A stretch of 64,000 nucleotides of DNA from an uncultured Opitutaceae bacterium (GTDB lineage: Bacteria > Verrucomicrobiota > Verrucomicrobiia > Opitutales > Opitutaceae). The stretch is taken from the NCBI GenBank assembly GCA_903929355.1, contig CAIYUN010000036.1, positions 1 through 64,000 on the forward strand, read 5' to 3'. Numbering within the stretch: the first letter of the stretch is position 1; every line of letters begins with the position of its first letter. The notes below the pieces were generated by a model, which was given only the letters and a program-made list of their open reading frames with translations, ran no database searches and was not told where the DNA came from. Shown here piece after piece: positions 39,098 to 46,736 of this stretch. The position numbers were made by a program, and so were the translations under genes.

Positions 39098-40240
39098 ATG
39101 GCTCAAAAACCTCGCGGCACCATCGGCATCCTCACAGCGGGCGGCGACTGCCCGGGCCTCAACGCGGTCATCCGCGGGGTGGCCAAGGCCGCGATGCACC
39201 ACGGCATCCGCGTGGTTGGCATCCGTGACGGATTCCGTGGACTCGTCGAAAACCGCACGATGGAGTTGAGCAACAGCCTCGTCAGCGGCATCCTGATGCA
39301 GGGCGGCACGTTTCTCGGCAGCAGCCGGGACAAGCCTCACAAGATGCCCGTCGGCCAGCGCATTGTGGACATGACGGAGGTCGCGGTAAAAAACTACCGC
39401 CGGCTCAAGCTCGACTGCCTCGTGTGTCTCGGCGGCAACGGCACCCAGAAAAACGCCCTCCGACTCCACACTCGTGGCGGCATCAATGTCCTCACCCTGC
39501 CCAAGACCATTGACAACGATGTCGCCGAGACCGACATCACTTTCGGCTTCGATTCCGCGATGTCCATCGCCACGGAGGCGATTGACCGGCTGCACACCAC
39601 CGCGACCAGCCATCACCGCATCATCGTGTGTGAAATCATGGGGCACGACGCAGGCTGGCTGTGCCTGGGCGCGGGCATCGCCGGAGGGGCCGACGTGATC
39701 CTCATCCCTGAGATCCCCTATGACCTGGATGTGGTCGTCCGCACCCTGACCCAACGCCGCCGCAGCGGGAAGCGGTTCTCCATCATCGCGGTCGCCGAGG
39801 GCATCATTTCCCGCACCGAGGCGGACCGGCGCGCGCTGCAGGGCAGGAAAAAATCGAAGACCCCCTCCACCACCCCGGCACCGGCCGCGCCGCAGGCGCC
39901 CGACGCCGTCCACCTCGTCCACGAGCCCGTGGCCAGCCGGCTGGCGCGCCACATCCAGCAGCTCACCGGGGTCGAGGCGAGGGTGACCTCGCTCGGCCAT
40001 GTGCAGCGCGGCGGCCCGCCGACGGCCTTTGACCGGCTGCTCTGCACCCGTCTCGGCACCAAGGCGGGCGAACTGCTCGCCCAGGGCCACTACAACATCA
40101 TGGTGGCGGTGAAAGGCACTGAATGCGTGCCGGTTCCGCTTGAAAATGTCGCCGGGCTCAAACGCGTTGTCCCCCTCGACCACCCGTGGCTCAGAACCGC
40201 CCGCCTGGTCGAGACGTGCCTGGGTGACGAGGCGGTCTGA
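39098..40240 (+). CDS. pfkA: 6-phosphofructokinase, mixed-substrate type
   Basis: A 380-residue phosphofructokinase. It has TAGGDCPGLNAVIRG, GGNGTQ (112-117), PKTIDNDV (135-142), MGHDAGW and LGHVQRGG near the C-terminus. The Gly after Asn in GGNGT resembles ATP enzymes, while Lys in PKTIDND resembles PPi enzymes, as in the group III mixed-substrate class. ATP or PPi use cannot be fixed by sequence alone. An Ala/Pro-rich loop (about 255-275) is inserted. Start: ATG at 39098 (MAQKPRG). With ppdK in the same window, PPi-linked glycolysis is possible. Confidence 0.92.
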   Translation: MAQKPRGTIGILTAGGDCPGLNAVIRGVAKAAMHHGIRVVGIRDGFRGLVENRTMELSNSLVSGILMQGGTFLGSSRDKPHKMPVGQRIVDMTEVAVKNYRRLKLDCLVCLGGNGTQKNALRLHTRGGINVLTLPKTIDNDVAETDITFGFDSAMSIATEAIDRLHTTATSHHRIIVCEIMGHDAGWLCLGAGIAGGADVILIPEIPYDLDVVVRTLTQRRRSGKRFSIIAVAEGIISRTEADRRALQGRKKSKTPSTTPAPAAPQAPDAVHLVHEPVASRLARHIQQLTGVEARVTSLGHVQRGGPPTAFDRLLCTRLGTKAGELLAQGHYNIMVAVKGTECVPVPLENVAGLKRVVPLDHPWLRTARLVETCLGDEAV

Positions 40241-40244
40241 CCGC

Positions 40245-41366
40245 TCACTTTTTCAGCACCGCGTTCCACTTATCGAGGTTGGCGGCCTGGGCCTTGAAGA
40301 GGGCGTCGGTGGAGTCGAGAATCTCGATGCTGACGATCTTGTCGCCCCCCGCGATCTGGTTGACCACATTCTGCCCCTTGGTCACGTCGCCAAAGATCGT
40401 GTGCATGCCGTTGAGCCAGTCGGTCGGGACGTGGGTGATAAAGAACTGGCTGCCGTTGGTGTGACCGGCGTTGGAGTACGCCACCTTGCCCTGGTCGGAA
40501 TTGGCCATCGCAAACACCCCCGGATGGTCAAATTTGAGGTCCTTGCGGGTCTCATCGCCAAACTCATAGCCGGGACCGCCCGTGCCGTTGCCGCGGGGAT
40601 CGCCGCCTTGGATCATGAAGTTGGGGATGACGCGGTGGAAGGTGAGGCCGTTGTAAAAGCCTTTGGTGGCGAGATTGAGAAAATTGGCGACCGTCGCGGG
40701 AGCCTTGCTGGCGTAGAGCTTGCCGGCGATGTCGCCCTTGCTCGTATGGAGGATCACGCGGATGTCCGCCAGGCCCGGCGGCTGGCTGGCGGCCGCTGCC
40801 GCGGCGGCCCCACCGCCCATGGAGGTGGGGGTGAGCGCGCCCTCAAGCGCCTTGATGAGGTCCGGGGAGTCCGGTTCGACGGCCGAGTCAAAGCGCGCGA
40901 GGATCTTTCCGTCGGGCCCCACCAGGAACTTGTTAAAGTTCCAAGTGATGTCGCCGGGAAACGGTGAAGACGGTCCGGCCAGGAGCGCGTAGAGCGGATG
41001 GCGTTGCGCACCATTGACCTCGATCTTGTCGAAAAGCGGGAAGGTGACGTTGTACGTGTCGGTGCAGAATTTCTTGATGTCGGCGGCAGTGCCCGGCTCC
41101 TGCCCGCCAAACTGGTTGCACGGGAAACCGACAATGGTGAGTCCCTTGGCCTGGTATTTCGTAAACAAGGCCTCGAGGCCGGCATATTGTGGCGTGTAGC
41201 CACATTCGGAGGCCGTATTGACCACGAGCAGCACGCGGCCCTTGTAAGGCGCCAGCGTGGCCGGCTTGCCGTCGATGTTTTTCAACGGCACTTCGTAGAG
41301 CGACTGGGCGCGGAGCGCCGTGACGGCGAGCATGAGGAGCGCGAGGAGAGAGGGGATTTTTCGCAT
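40245..41366 (-). CDS. Periplasmic glutathione peroxidase / cyclophilin fusion
   Basis: A 373-residue exported protein. A signal peptide (1-21, ALRAQS) precedes a thiol peroxidase of the GPx family (about 22-180): peroxidatic Cys55 in TASECGYTPQY, Gln/Gly in FPCNQFGGQEPG and Trp/Asn in WNFNKF. A Gly/Ala linker (about 183-200) leads to a cyclophilin-type prolyl isomerase (about 202-373): FHRVIPNFMIQGGDP, GSQFFITH and HTIFGDVTKG. GPx and cyclophilin are normally separate proteins. The pair suggests a tethered peroxidase and foldase in the periplasm. It is convergent with pfkA, 4 bp apart. Confidence 0.92.
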   Translation of the reverse strand: MRKIPSLLALLMLAVTALRAQSLYEVPLKNIDGKPATLAPYKGRVLLVVNTASECGYTPQYAGLEALFTKYQAKGLTIVGFPCNQFGGQEPGTAADIKKFCTDTYNVTFPLFDKIEVNGAQRHPLYALLAGPSSPFPGDITWNFNKFLVGPDGKILARFDSAVEPDSPDLIKALEGALTPTSMGGGAAAAAAASQPPGLADIRVILHTSKGDIAGKLYASKAPATVANFLNLATKGFYNGLTFHRVIPNFMIQGGDPRGNGTGGPGYEFGDETRKDLKFDHPGVFAMANSDQGKVAYSNAGHTNGSQFFITHVPTDWLNGMHTIFGDVTKGQNVVNQIAGGDKIVSIEILDSTDALFKAQAANLDKWNAVLKK

Positions 41367-41632
41367 GGGGGGAACAGCGTGCCAACCGGGGCGGGGATGT
41401 CAAATCCCGGGCGAAGGGGGAGTGGCCGCGAACAAGTAAAAGGAGGGGCGATTTGAACCGCTAATCTTCGCTAATCCCCGGTAATCGGCCATGACGGGGA
41501 AGGATTCTTACAGGAGGTCACGGAGGAAACAGAGCAACGGTTCCGCCGCCTGTTTGGCTTTGTCGCGGCAACGGAGAACCAGAAAGAATCCTTGGAAAAA
41601 TATCATTCCGGCCTCAAATCGAGCCCGACCCC

Positions 41633-42715
41633 ATGAACATTGTCGAGGCCACTCAGGAATATGAACTCTGGCTGGCCGGGCGTATCCGGGTGCTGCCGGC
41701 GGATTTGGCGACCAAGCACGAAAGGATGAAGCAGGATGCGTTTAGCTTTCTACGCGCGACCTTTTACCGGTGGATGCAGCTTTTTCCCGCGCTGTGCCCG
41801 GAACTGGCGGAGACGCCGACCGTGCTGGGCGTGGGCGACCTGCATGTCGAGAACTACGGCACCTGGCGCGACTCCGAGGGCCGGCTGGTGTGGGGGATCA
41901 ATGATTTCGACGAGGCCTTTCCCCTCCCCTACGCGTTGGATCTCGTGAGACTGGCCGCGAGTGCCTGTCTAGTCATCCGCCTGAACCACCTGCCGTTCGC
42001 CCCGACCGATGCCTGTGCGGCAATCCTCGACGGTTATGCCGCCGGGTGGGAGGACGGAGGCGAGCCCTTTGTGTTGTCGGAACGCCATCGTGGATTGCTC
42101 GCCGCGGTCACAGGGCGGGAACGCGACCCGACAGAATTCTGGGCCAAACTCGCCGCGCTCCCAACGGCCACGCAGGTACCCGCCGCCGTATACAAGCGGC
42201 TCAAATCGGCCATGCCCCAAAAGGGGCTTAAATTCCGCGTTGCGCACCGGATGGCCGGGCTGGGCAGCCTGGGCCGGGAGCGGTTCATCGCCATCGCCGA
42301 CTGGTGTGGCGGGAAAATCGCCCGGGAAACGAAGCCGCTGCTGCCGTCGGCCTGTGTCTGGGCCGGGGCAAAGGCGGGTAGCGGCAAGATTTATTACACG
42401 GACATCCTGCGCCAGTCGGTGCGTGCGGCGGACCCGTTTCTGACGGTGCGCGACGGCTGGGTGCGGCGGCGGCTTTCGCCCTTTTGCAGCCGGATCGAAC
42501 TCGCCCAGCTGGCGCGGGGTCATGACCGGACCAAGCTCGTCCACGCGATGGGGCGCGAGCTTGCCAACATCCATCTCGGCACGCCGGCCGCGGTGGCTGC
42601 GGTGCGAAGGGATCTGCGGCGGCGCAAGCCGGACTGGCTGCGGACGGCGGCGGAGACCATGGTCGAAGCCACCATGAGAGACTGGCGCGAGTGGCGAGGA
42701 GCGAGGAAAGGCTGA
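41633..42715 (+). CDS. DUF2252 family protein
   Basis: A 360-residue cytoplasmic protein of the DUF2252 family, distantly related to aminoglycoside/choline kinases. The kinase-like marks are GVGDLHVENYGTW and INDFDEAFPLPYALDLVRL, which resemble the catalytic loop and metal-binding motif of that fold. No substrate is established. Start: ATG at 41633. The 265 bp upstream hold 10-bp repeats (GCTAATCTTC type) and no other gene. Confidence 0.85.
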   Translation: MNIVEATQEYELWLAGRIRVLPADLATKHERMKQDAFSFLRATFYRWMQLFPALCPELAETPTVLGVGDLHVENYGTWRDSEGRLVWGINDFDEAFPLPYALDLVRLAASACLVIRLNHLPFAPTDACAAILDGYAAGWEDGGEPFVLSERHRGLLAAVTGRERDPTEFWAKLAALPTATQVPAAVYKRLKSAMPQKGLKFRVAHRMAGLGSLGRERFIAIADWCGGKIARETKPLLPSACVWAGAKAGSGKIYYTDILRQSVRAADPFLTVRDGWVRRRLSPFCSRIELAQLARGHDRTKLVHAMGRELANIHLGTPAAVAAVRRDLRRRKPDWLRTAAETMVEATMRDWREWRGARKG

Positions 42716-42720
42716 TCCGC

Positions 42721-42840
42721 CTTCGCCGATCCTTCGCCAAGGCTTTGGATCGCAAGCAAGGCTACGGCGCGACAAGAGGGCTGAAAGCGGTTCGAACACG
42801 GGGTCGTCCGCCTGCGCCAAGGCTGCGGCGCGACAAGTCG
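42721..42840. repeat. Dispersed CGCCTTCGCCAAGGCT-type repeats
   Basis: At least two copies of a motif close to CCTTCGCCAAGGCT..GGCGCGACAAG lie between the convergent DUF2252 and cimA genes. Related motifs occur at 36188-36210 and 36302-36327. Confidence 0.7.
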
Positions 42841-42862
42841 ACCCCGGCTACCACCCGATCCG

Positions 42863-44434
42863 TCAGACCGATCCGCTCATCAGCTTGTAGTTCACGGCGT
42901 CGGTCAGGGCCTCCCAACTGGCGTCGATGATGTTATCGCTCACGCCGACCGTGCCCCATACCGCATGGCCGTCGCCGCTCTCGATCAGCACCCGCGTGCG
43001 CGCGCCCGTGCCCGCGCCGCTGTCGAGGATGCGCACCTTGTAATCGCGCAGCGTCAGCGTCCCGAGCTGGGGATAATTCTTCTCCAGGGCCAGCCGCAGC
43101 GCCTTGTCGAGCGCCCCGACGGGGCCGGTGCACTCGGCCACCGTGTTGAAGGGCTGCCCGTCCACCTTGAGCTTGACGGTGGCCTCGGCCACCAGGTCCG
43201 CGCCGCGCCGCTCGACGATCACGCGATAGCCCTCGACGACGAAAAACGTGCGCCGCTGCCCCAGGCATTTGGCGATGAGCAGCCGCAGGGAGGCGTCGGC
43301 CGCCTCAAACTCGTAACCGCGGAACTCCAGCTCCTTGAGCTCCTCCACCAGGGTTTTCATCGCGGGGTTTTTCTCGTCGAGCGCAAAGCCCAGCTCCTTC
43401 GCCTTCATCACCATGCTGCTGCGGCCGGCCATGTCGGATACGAGGACCCGGGTGCGGTTGCCGACGAGCGCCGGGTCGATGTGCTCGTAGCTGCTTTTCA
43501 CCTTCTGCGCGGCATTGGCGTGCTGGCCGCCCTTGTGGGCGAAGGCCGACGCGCCGACGTAGGGCGCCTTCGGGTCGGGCCGCAGGTTGGCCAGTTCATC
43601 AAAGAAGAGCGAGAGCTCGCGCAGCTCGCCGAGCTGGGGTGCGCAATGGGCGGTGCGGCCCATTTTCAGGAAGAGGCCGGGCAGGATCGTCACGAGGTTG
43701 GCGTTGCCCACGCGCTCGCCATAGCCGTTGATCGTGCCCTGCACTAACGTTGCGCCCGCGTCCACCCCCGCGAGCGAGAGCGCCACGCCGAGCCCGCTGT
43801 CGTTGTGGCAGTGCACGCCGACCTTGTCCGCGCCGAACTCCGCCACCACGTGCGCGACGATGGCCTTGAACTCGTCCACCAGCGTGCCGCCATTGGTGTC
43901 GCAGAGCGTGAGATTGCCGGCGCCACCCTTGATCGCGGCGGCCAGCGAACGCAGCGCGTAGTCCGGGTCGGCCTTGTAGCCGTCGAAGAAGTGTTCCGCG
44001 TCATAGACCACCTCGCGGCCCTGCGTGGTGAGGAAACGCGCCGAGTCCTCGATCATGGCGAGGTTTTCCTCGAGCGTGGTGCGCAGGATGTCGGTGACCT
44101 GGATCGTCCAGGTTTTGCCCACGATGGTCATCACGGGCATCCCGCTGTCGAGCAACAGGCGGAGCTGCGTGTCGTCGGCCGCCTTGGTGCCCGCGCGGCG
44201 GGTCGCGCCAAAGGCGGCGAGTCGGGCGTGCTTGAGGCGGAGATTTCTGGCCTCCTGAAAAAACGTGATGTCGCGCGGATTGGAGCCGGGAAACCCTCCC
44301 TCGATGTAGTCCACCCCGAACGCGTCGAGCTTTTCCGCGATGCGGAGCTTGTCGGTCACGGAGAAGCTGATGCCCTCCCCCTGCGTGCCATCGCGGAGGG
44401 TGGTGTCGTAGATTTTGACGGTGGTGGAGTTCAT
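42863..44434 (-). CDS. cimA: (R)-citramalate synthase
   Basis: A 523-residue enzyme that condenses acetyl-CoA and pyruvate to citramalate, the first step of threonine-independent isoleucine synthesis. The N-terminal HMGL-like barrel has YDTTLRDGTQGEG, CDTNGG and the metal ligands of HCHNDSGL. GNANLV and FAHKGGQHANA match the CimA class (TIGR00977) rather than LeuA. A LeuA-type allosteric domain (about 395-520) likely binds isoleucine. An Ile-rich leader peptide and attenuator lie upstream (44545-44676), adding transcriptional control by the same end product. It is downstream of thrC on the same strand. Confidence 0.96.
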   Translation of the reverse strand: MNSTTVKIYDTTLRDGTQGEGISFSVTDKLRIAEKLDAFGVDYIEGGFPGSNPRDITFFQEARNLRLKHARLAAFGATRRAGTKAADDTQLRLLLDSGMPVMTIVGKTWTIQVTDILRTTLEENLAMIEDSARFLTTQGREVVYDAEHFFDGYKADPDYALRSLAAAIKGGAGNLTLCDTNGGTLVDEFKAIVAHVVAEFGADKVGVHCHNDSGLGVALSLAGVDAGATLVQGTINGYGERVGNANLVTILPGLFLKMGRTAHCAPQLGELRELSLFFDELANLRPDPKAPYVGASAFAHKGGQHANAAQKVKSSYEHIDPALVGNRTRVLVSDMAGRSSMVMKAKELGFALDEKNPAMKTLVEELKELEFRGYEFEAADASLRLLIAKCLGQRRTFFVVEGYRVIVERRGADLVAEATVKLKVDGQPFNTVAECTGPVGALDKALRLALEKNYPQLGTLTLRDYKVRILDSGAGTGARTRVLIESGDGHAVWGTVGVSDNIIDASWEALTDAVNYKLMSGSV

Positions 44435-44449
44435 GGCGGGGTCGGGAAG

Positions 44450-44546
44450 GTTGAAGAGGGGAAAGGTTTAAGCGTTGAGGGGACCAGAAGTCGAACGTCT
44501 AAAGGAAGCTGAAGGGTTGAAAGGTCCAAAGGTCGAAGGGTGGAAA
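44450..44546. repeat. 8-bp repeat array between the attenuator and cimA
   Basis: Units such as GTTGAAAG, GTCCAAAG, GTCGAAGG and GTGGAAAA follow the attenuator terminator and run to near the cimA start. Confidence 0.8.
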
Positions 44547-44575
44547 ACAAAAAACCCGGGCGGAAAGGCCCGGGT
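44545..44575 (-). terminator. Attenuator terminator upstream of cimA
   Basis: ACCCGGGC (44554-44561) pairs with GCCCGGGT (44568-44575). On the minus strand the hairpin is followed by TTTTTTGTTTTCC. It lies between the leader peptide and cimA. The alternative pairing uses leader DNA 44619-44628 with 44569-44579 (10 bp, one bulged base), which would destroy this hairpin. Confidence 0.9.
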
Positions 44576-44604
44576 CAGGAAACTTGGCGTTGCTTGTCTT
44601 GTGC

Positions 44605-44676
44605 TTACGCCGCGTCGTCCTGCCCGGGTTGGCGGGCAATCGAAATAATCGCGGCAATAATGGGTGAGGCTTTCAC
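44605..44676 (-). CDS. Isoleucine-rich leader peptide of cimA
   Basis: A 23-residue frame: GTG start at 44676, an AAGG-type Shine-Dalgarno a few bases before it, TAA stop at 44605. The product is MKASPIIAAIISIARQPGQ followed by DDAA. Five of residues 6-13 are isoleucine, all ATT codons. The codons after the Ile run lie in the DNA segment (44619-44628) able to form an antiterminator with the 5' arm of the downstream terminator. This is the arrangement of ribosome-mediated attenuators: stalling at Ile codons when Ile-tRNA is scarce would expose the antiterminator and let RNA polymerase reach cimA. Confidence 0.87.
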   Translation of the reverse strand: MKASPIIAAIISIARQPGQDDAA

Positions 44677-44817
44677 GTTGAGCCTTACCTGGCATGGCGG
44701 GTTGAGTTTGTCGAGCGGAAAAGTTTACAGAGATCTGGCCGCCACGCTGATTCAATGAAGAAACGCTTTCGAGGCTGCAAGAGCATGCGGATCGCCCATG
44801 ACCTCGCCGAACAAATA

Positions 44818-44884
44818 CCTTAACCACTTATGCACACTAATTTTCACTTATCCGATCATCAGAATCAGTGTTCATCACTGTCTG
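44818..44884. repeat. Dispersed intergenic repeat, copy B
   Basis: Partner of 10594-10660. It lies between the thrC stop and the cimA leader, so the cimA promoter probably lies in or just beside it. Confidence 0.85.
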
Positions 44885-44896
44885 GCTGCAAAGGCC

Positions 44897-46258
44897 TCAC
44901 ACCGCGTGCGCTTCGATGAAGGCGCGGATGGCGGCGGGGGTGGCGGCGATTTTGTGCTTCACCAGTGGCCGGGACTTGAGCGCCTCCAGACTGGGGTCAG
45001 TTGGCTCAATACCGATGGCAGCGCGAATGGTGTCGGGGAACTTGGCCGGGCTGGCGGTCGCGAGCACCACGCTCGGACGGCCGGGCGCAAGATCCTTGAA
45101 GCCGCAGGCCGTGTGCGGGTCGGTGATGTAGCCGTACTGGTCGTGAACGCTTTTGATGATCACGGGAATCTCGGCGTCGGTGCAACGAGAGGCGGTGAAC
45201 GTGTCGCGGTTGAAGTGCTCGAACCGGTAGCCACCGGTCGTGTTGAAGGTCTCCATGATCGCCCGTACTTTGGCCGGGTCGCGGCCGACGCTGTAGTAGA
45301 GGAACCGCTCAAAATTTGAGGCCACCTGGATGTCCATGGAGGGCGCGAAGCTCGGCGTGACCGCGCCGACCCGGTAGTCGCCGGTCGTGAAGAGGCGGTG
45401 GAGGATGTCGTTCTGGTTGGTCGCCACCCGGAAACCGCGAAGGGGCACACCCATCTGCTGGAGCAGCCAGCCCGCCAGCACATTGCCGAAATTGCCGGTG
45501 GGCACGACGAACTCCGCGTCATTCCGCACCTGGGCCGGCAGCCGCAGCCACGCCCAGAGATAATAGACGCACTGGGCGAGCACGCGCGCGAGGTTGATCG
45601 AGTTGACGGCCGAGAGGCGGTGGCGCGTGCGGAACGCCTGATCGCCGAACAGCTCCTTGAGGGCGGACTGCGCGTCGTCGAAAGTGCCATCCACCGCGAG
45701 GGCGAAGACATTGGCCGCGCCGGTGCAGGCCATCTGTCGCTCCTGGAGGGGTGAGACCCGGCCGTCAGGATAGGCGATGAAAATGGCGGTGCCCGGCTTG
45801 CCGAGCAGGCCGTGGATCGCGGCCGCACCCGTGTCGCCCGATGTGGCGCCCAGGACGTTGATCGTTTCACCGCGCACGCGGCACTGGCGCTCATAGAGGT
45901 TGCCGAGGACTTGCAGGGCAAAGTCCTTGAACGCGAGCGTCGGCCCGTGGAACAGCTCCAATACGAACAGATTGTCGGCGAGGCGGACGAGCGGCGCGAT
46001 TTCCGGACGCGAAAAGCGCGTGTAGGACGCACGAATAATGGCCTGCAGCTCCGCCTCCGGAATGTCCGTCGCAAAGCGCCGCATGAACTCGTAGCACAGG
46101 TCGGCGTAGCCCAGCGGGGCGAAGCCGGCGAGCTCAGCCGCGGTAAACTGCGGCAAGGATTCCGGGAGAAACAGCCCGCCATCGGGCGCGAGGCCGGTGG
46201 CCACGGCGTCGGAGAAGCCGAGGGGCGGAGTTTGGCCTCTGGTGGAGATGTAGCGCAT
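44897..46258 (-). CDS. thrC: Threonine synthase
   Basis: A 453-residue PLP enzyme converting O-phosphohomoserine to threonine. It begins MRYISTRGQTPPLGFSDAV, as in the E. coli-type (class II) enzyme, with the PLP lysine in LAFKDFALQ and the phosphate loop TSGDTGAAA. It completes the lysC-hom-thrC set of this block. The short gap to the four-helix-bundle gene carries a 7-bp repeat. Confidence 0.96.
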   Translation of the reverse strand: MRYISTRGQTPPLGFSDAVATGLAPDGGLFLPESLPQFTAAELAGFAPLGYADLCYEFMRRFATDIPEAELQAIIRASYTRFSRPEIAPLVRLADNLFVLELFHGPTLAFKDFALQVLGNLYERQCRVRGETINVLGATSGDTGAAAIHGLLGKPGTAIFIAYPDGRVSPLQERQMACTGAANVFALAVDGTFDDAQSALKELFGDQAFRTRHRLSAVNSINLARVLAQCVYYLWAWLRLPAQVRNDAEFVVPTGNFGNVLAGWLLQQMGVPLRGFRVATNQNDILHRLFTTGDYRVGAVTPSFAPSMDIQVASNFERFLYYSVGRDPAKVRAIMETFNTTGGYRFEHFNRDTFTASRCTDAEIPVIIKSVHDQYGYITDPHTACGFKDLAPGRPSVVLATASPAKFPDTIRAAIGIEPTDPSLEALKSRPLVKHKIAATPAAIRAFIEAHAV

Positions 46259-46260
46259 AG

Positions 46261-46300
46261 ATGTCAGAAATCAGAGGTCAGAGGTCAGACCGAAGGTCAG
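46261..46300. repeat. 7-bp repeat flanking the four-helix gene, left arm
   Basis: GTCAGAA / ATCAGAG / GTCAGAG / GTCAGAC units. Inverted relative to the array at 46699-46736 on the other side of the gene. Confidence 0.85.
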
Positions 46301-46710
46301 CGCTTCGCAACAAATGAAGCGGGTTTGTTGATCATGCTACCGAGCATCCGACCTACTTCCGCCAGCAGTGAGCGCAGCTCCGTGAGCTGGGCTTGGGAGA
46401 TATAGCCGTGCGCCTCGGCATTGATCAGCCAGGGTTCGGTCTCATACCCCTCGCCGTCCGCATCCACCAATTTGGCGACAAAGGAAGCCTCATAGCGGCG
46501 TTTGCCCCAGGCTTCCGCGATGTTTGCGCCAACCGAACGCGAAGCGCGGCGTGCTTGATCGGTGAGTGAGTAGCGTTCTTCGGGCGGCCAGGTCTTCGAA
46601 AGGCGAAACACCAGCAACGCCACTTGATGGGCCTTTTGCCAGACAATCAGGTCTGTAAAATGCCTGATCGCCACAGGGCTTCGGGCCGATGCTTTGCTGA
46701 TCTCTGACAT
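46297..46710 (-). CDS. Four-helix-bundle protein (S23/23S rRNA IVP family)
   Basis: A 137-residue protein of the family first described in 23S rRNA intervening sequences. Family marks are FTDLIVWQKAHQVALLVF, LTDQARRASRSVGANIAEAWGK and a C-terminal AEVGRMLGSMINK. Here it is a free-standing gene inserted between lysC and thrC, bracketed by inverted 7-bp repeats; the repeat reaches into the first codons. Start: ATG at 46710; a longer frame reads only through the repeat. Function unknown (family members form pentameric bundles; some, such as Avd, bind RNA). Confidence 0.88.
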   Translation of the reverse strand: MSEISKASARSPVAIRHFTDLIVWQKAHQVALLVFRLSKTWPPEERYSLTDQARRASRSVGANIAEAWGKRRYEASFVAKLVDADGEGYETEPWLINAEAHGYISQAQLTELRSLLAEVGRMLGSMINKPASFVAKR

Positions 46711-46736
46711 CTGATTTCTGACCTCTGCTTTTGGCC
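46699..46736. repeat. 7-bp repeat flanking the four-helix gene, right arm
   Basis: TCTCTGA / CATCTGA / TTTCTGA / CCTCTGC units, inverted relative to 46261-46300. Abuts the lysC stop. Confidence 0.85.
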
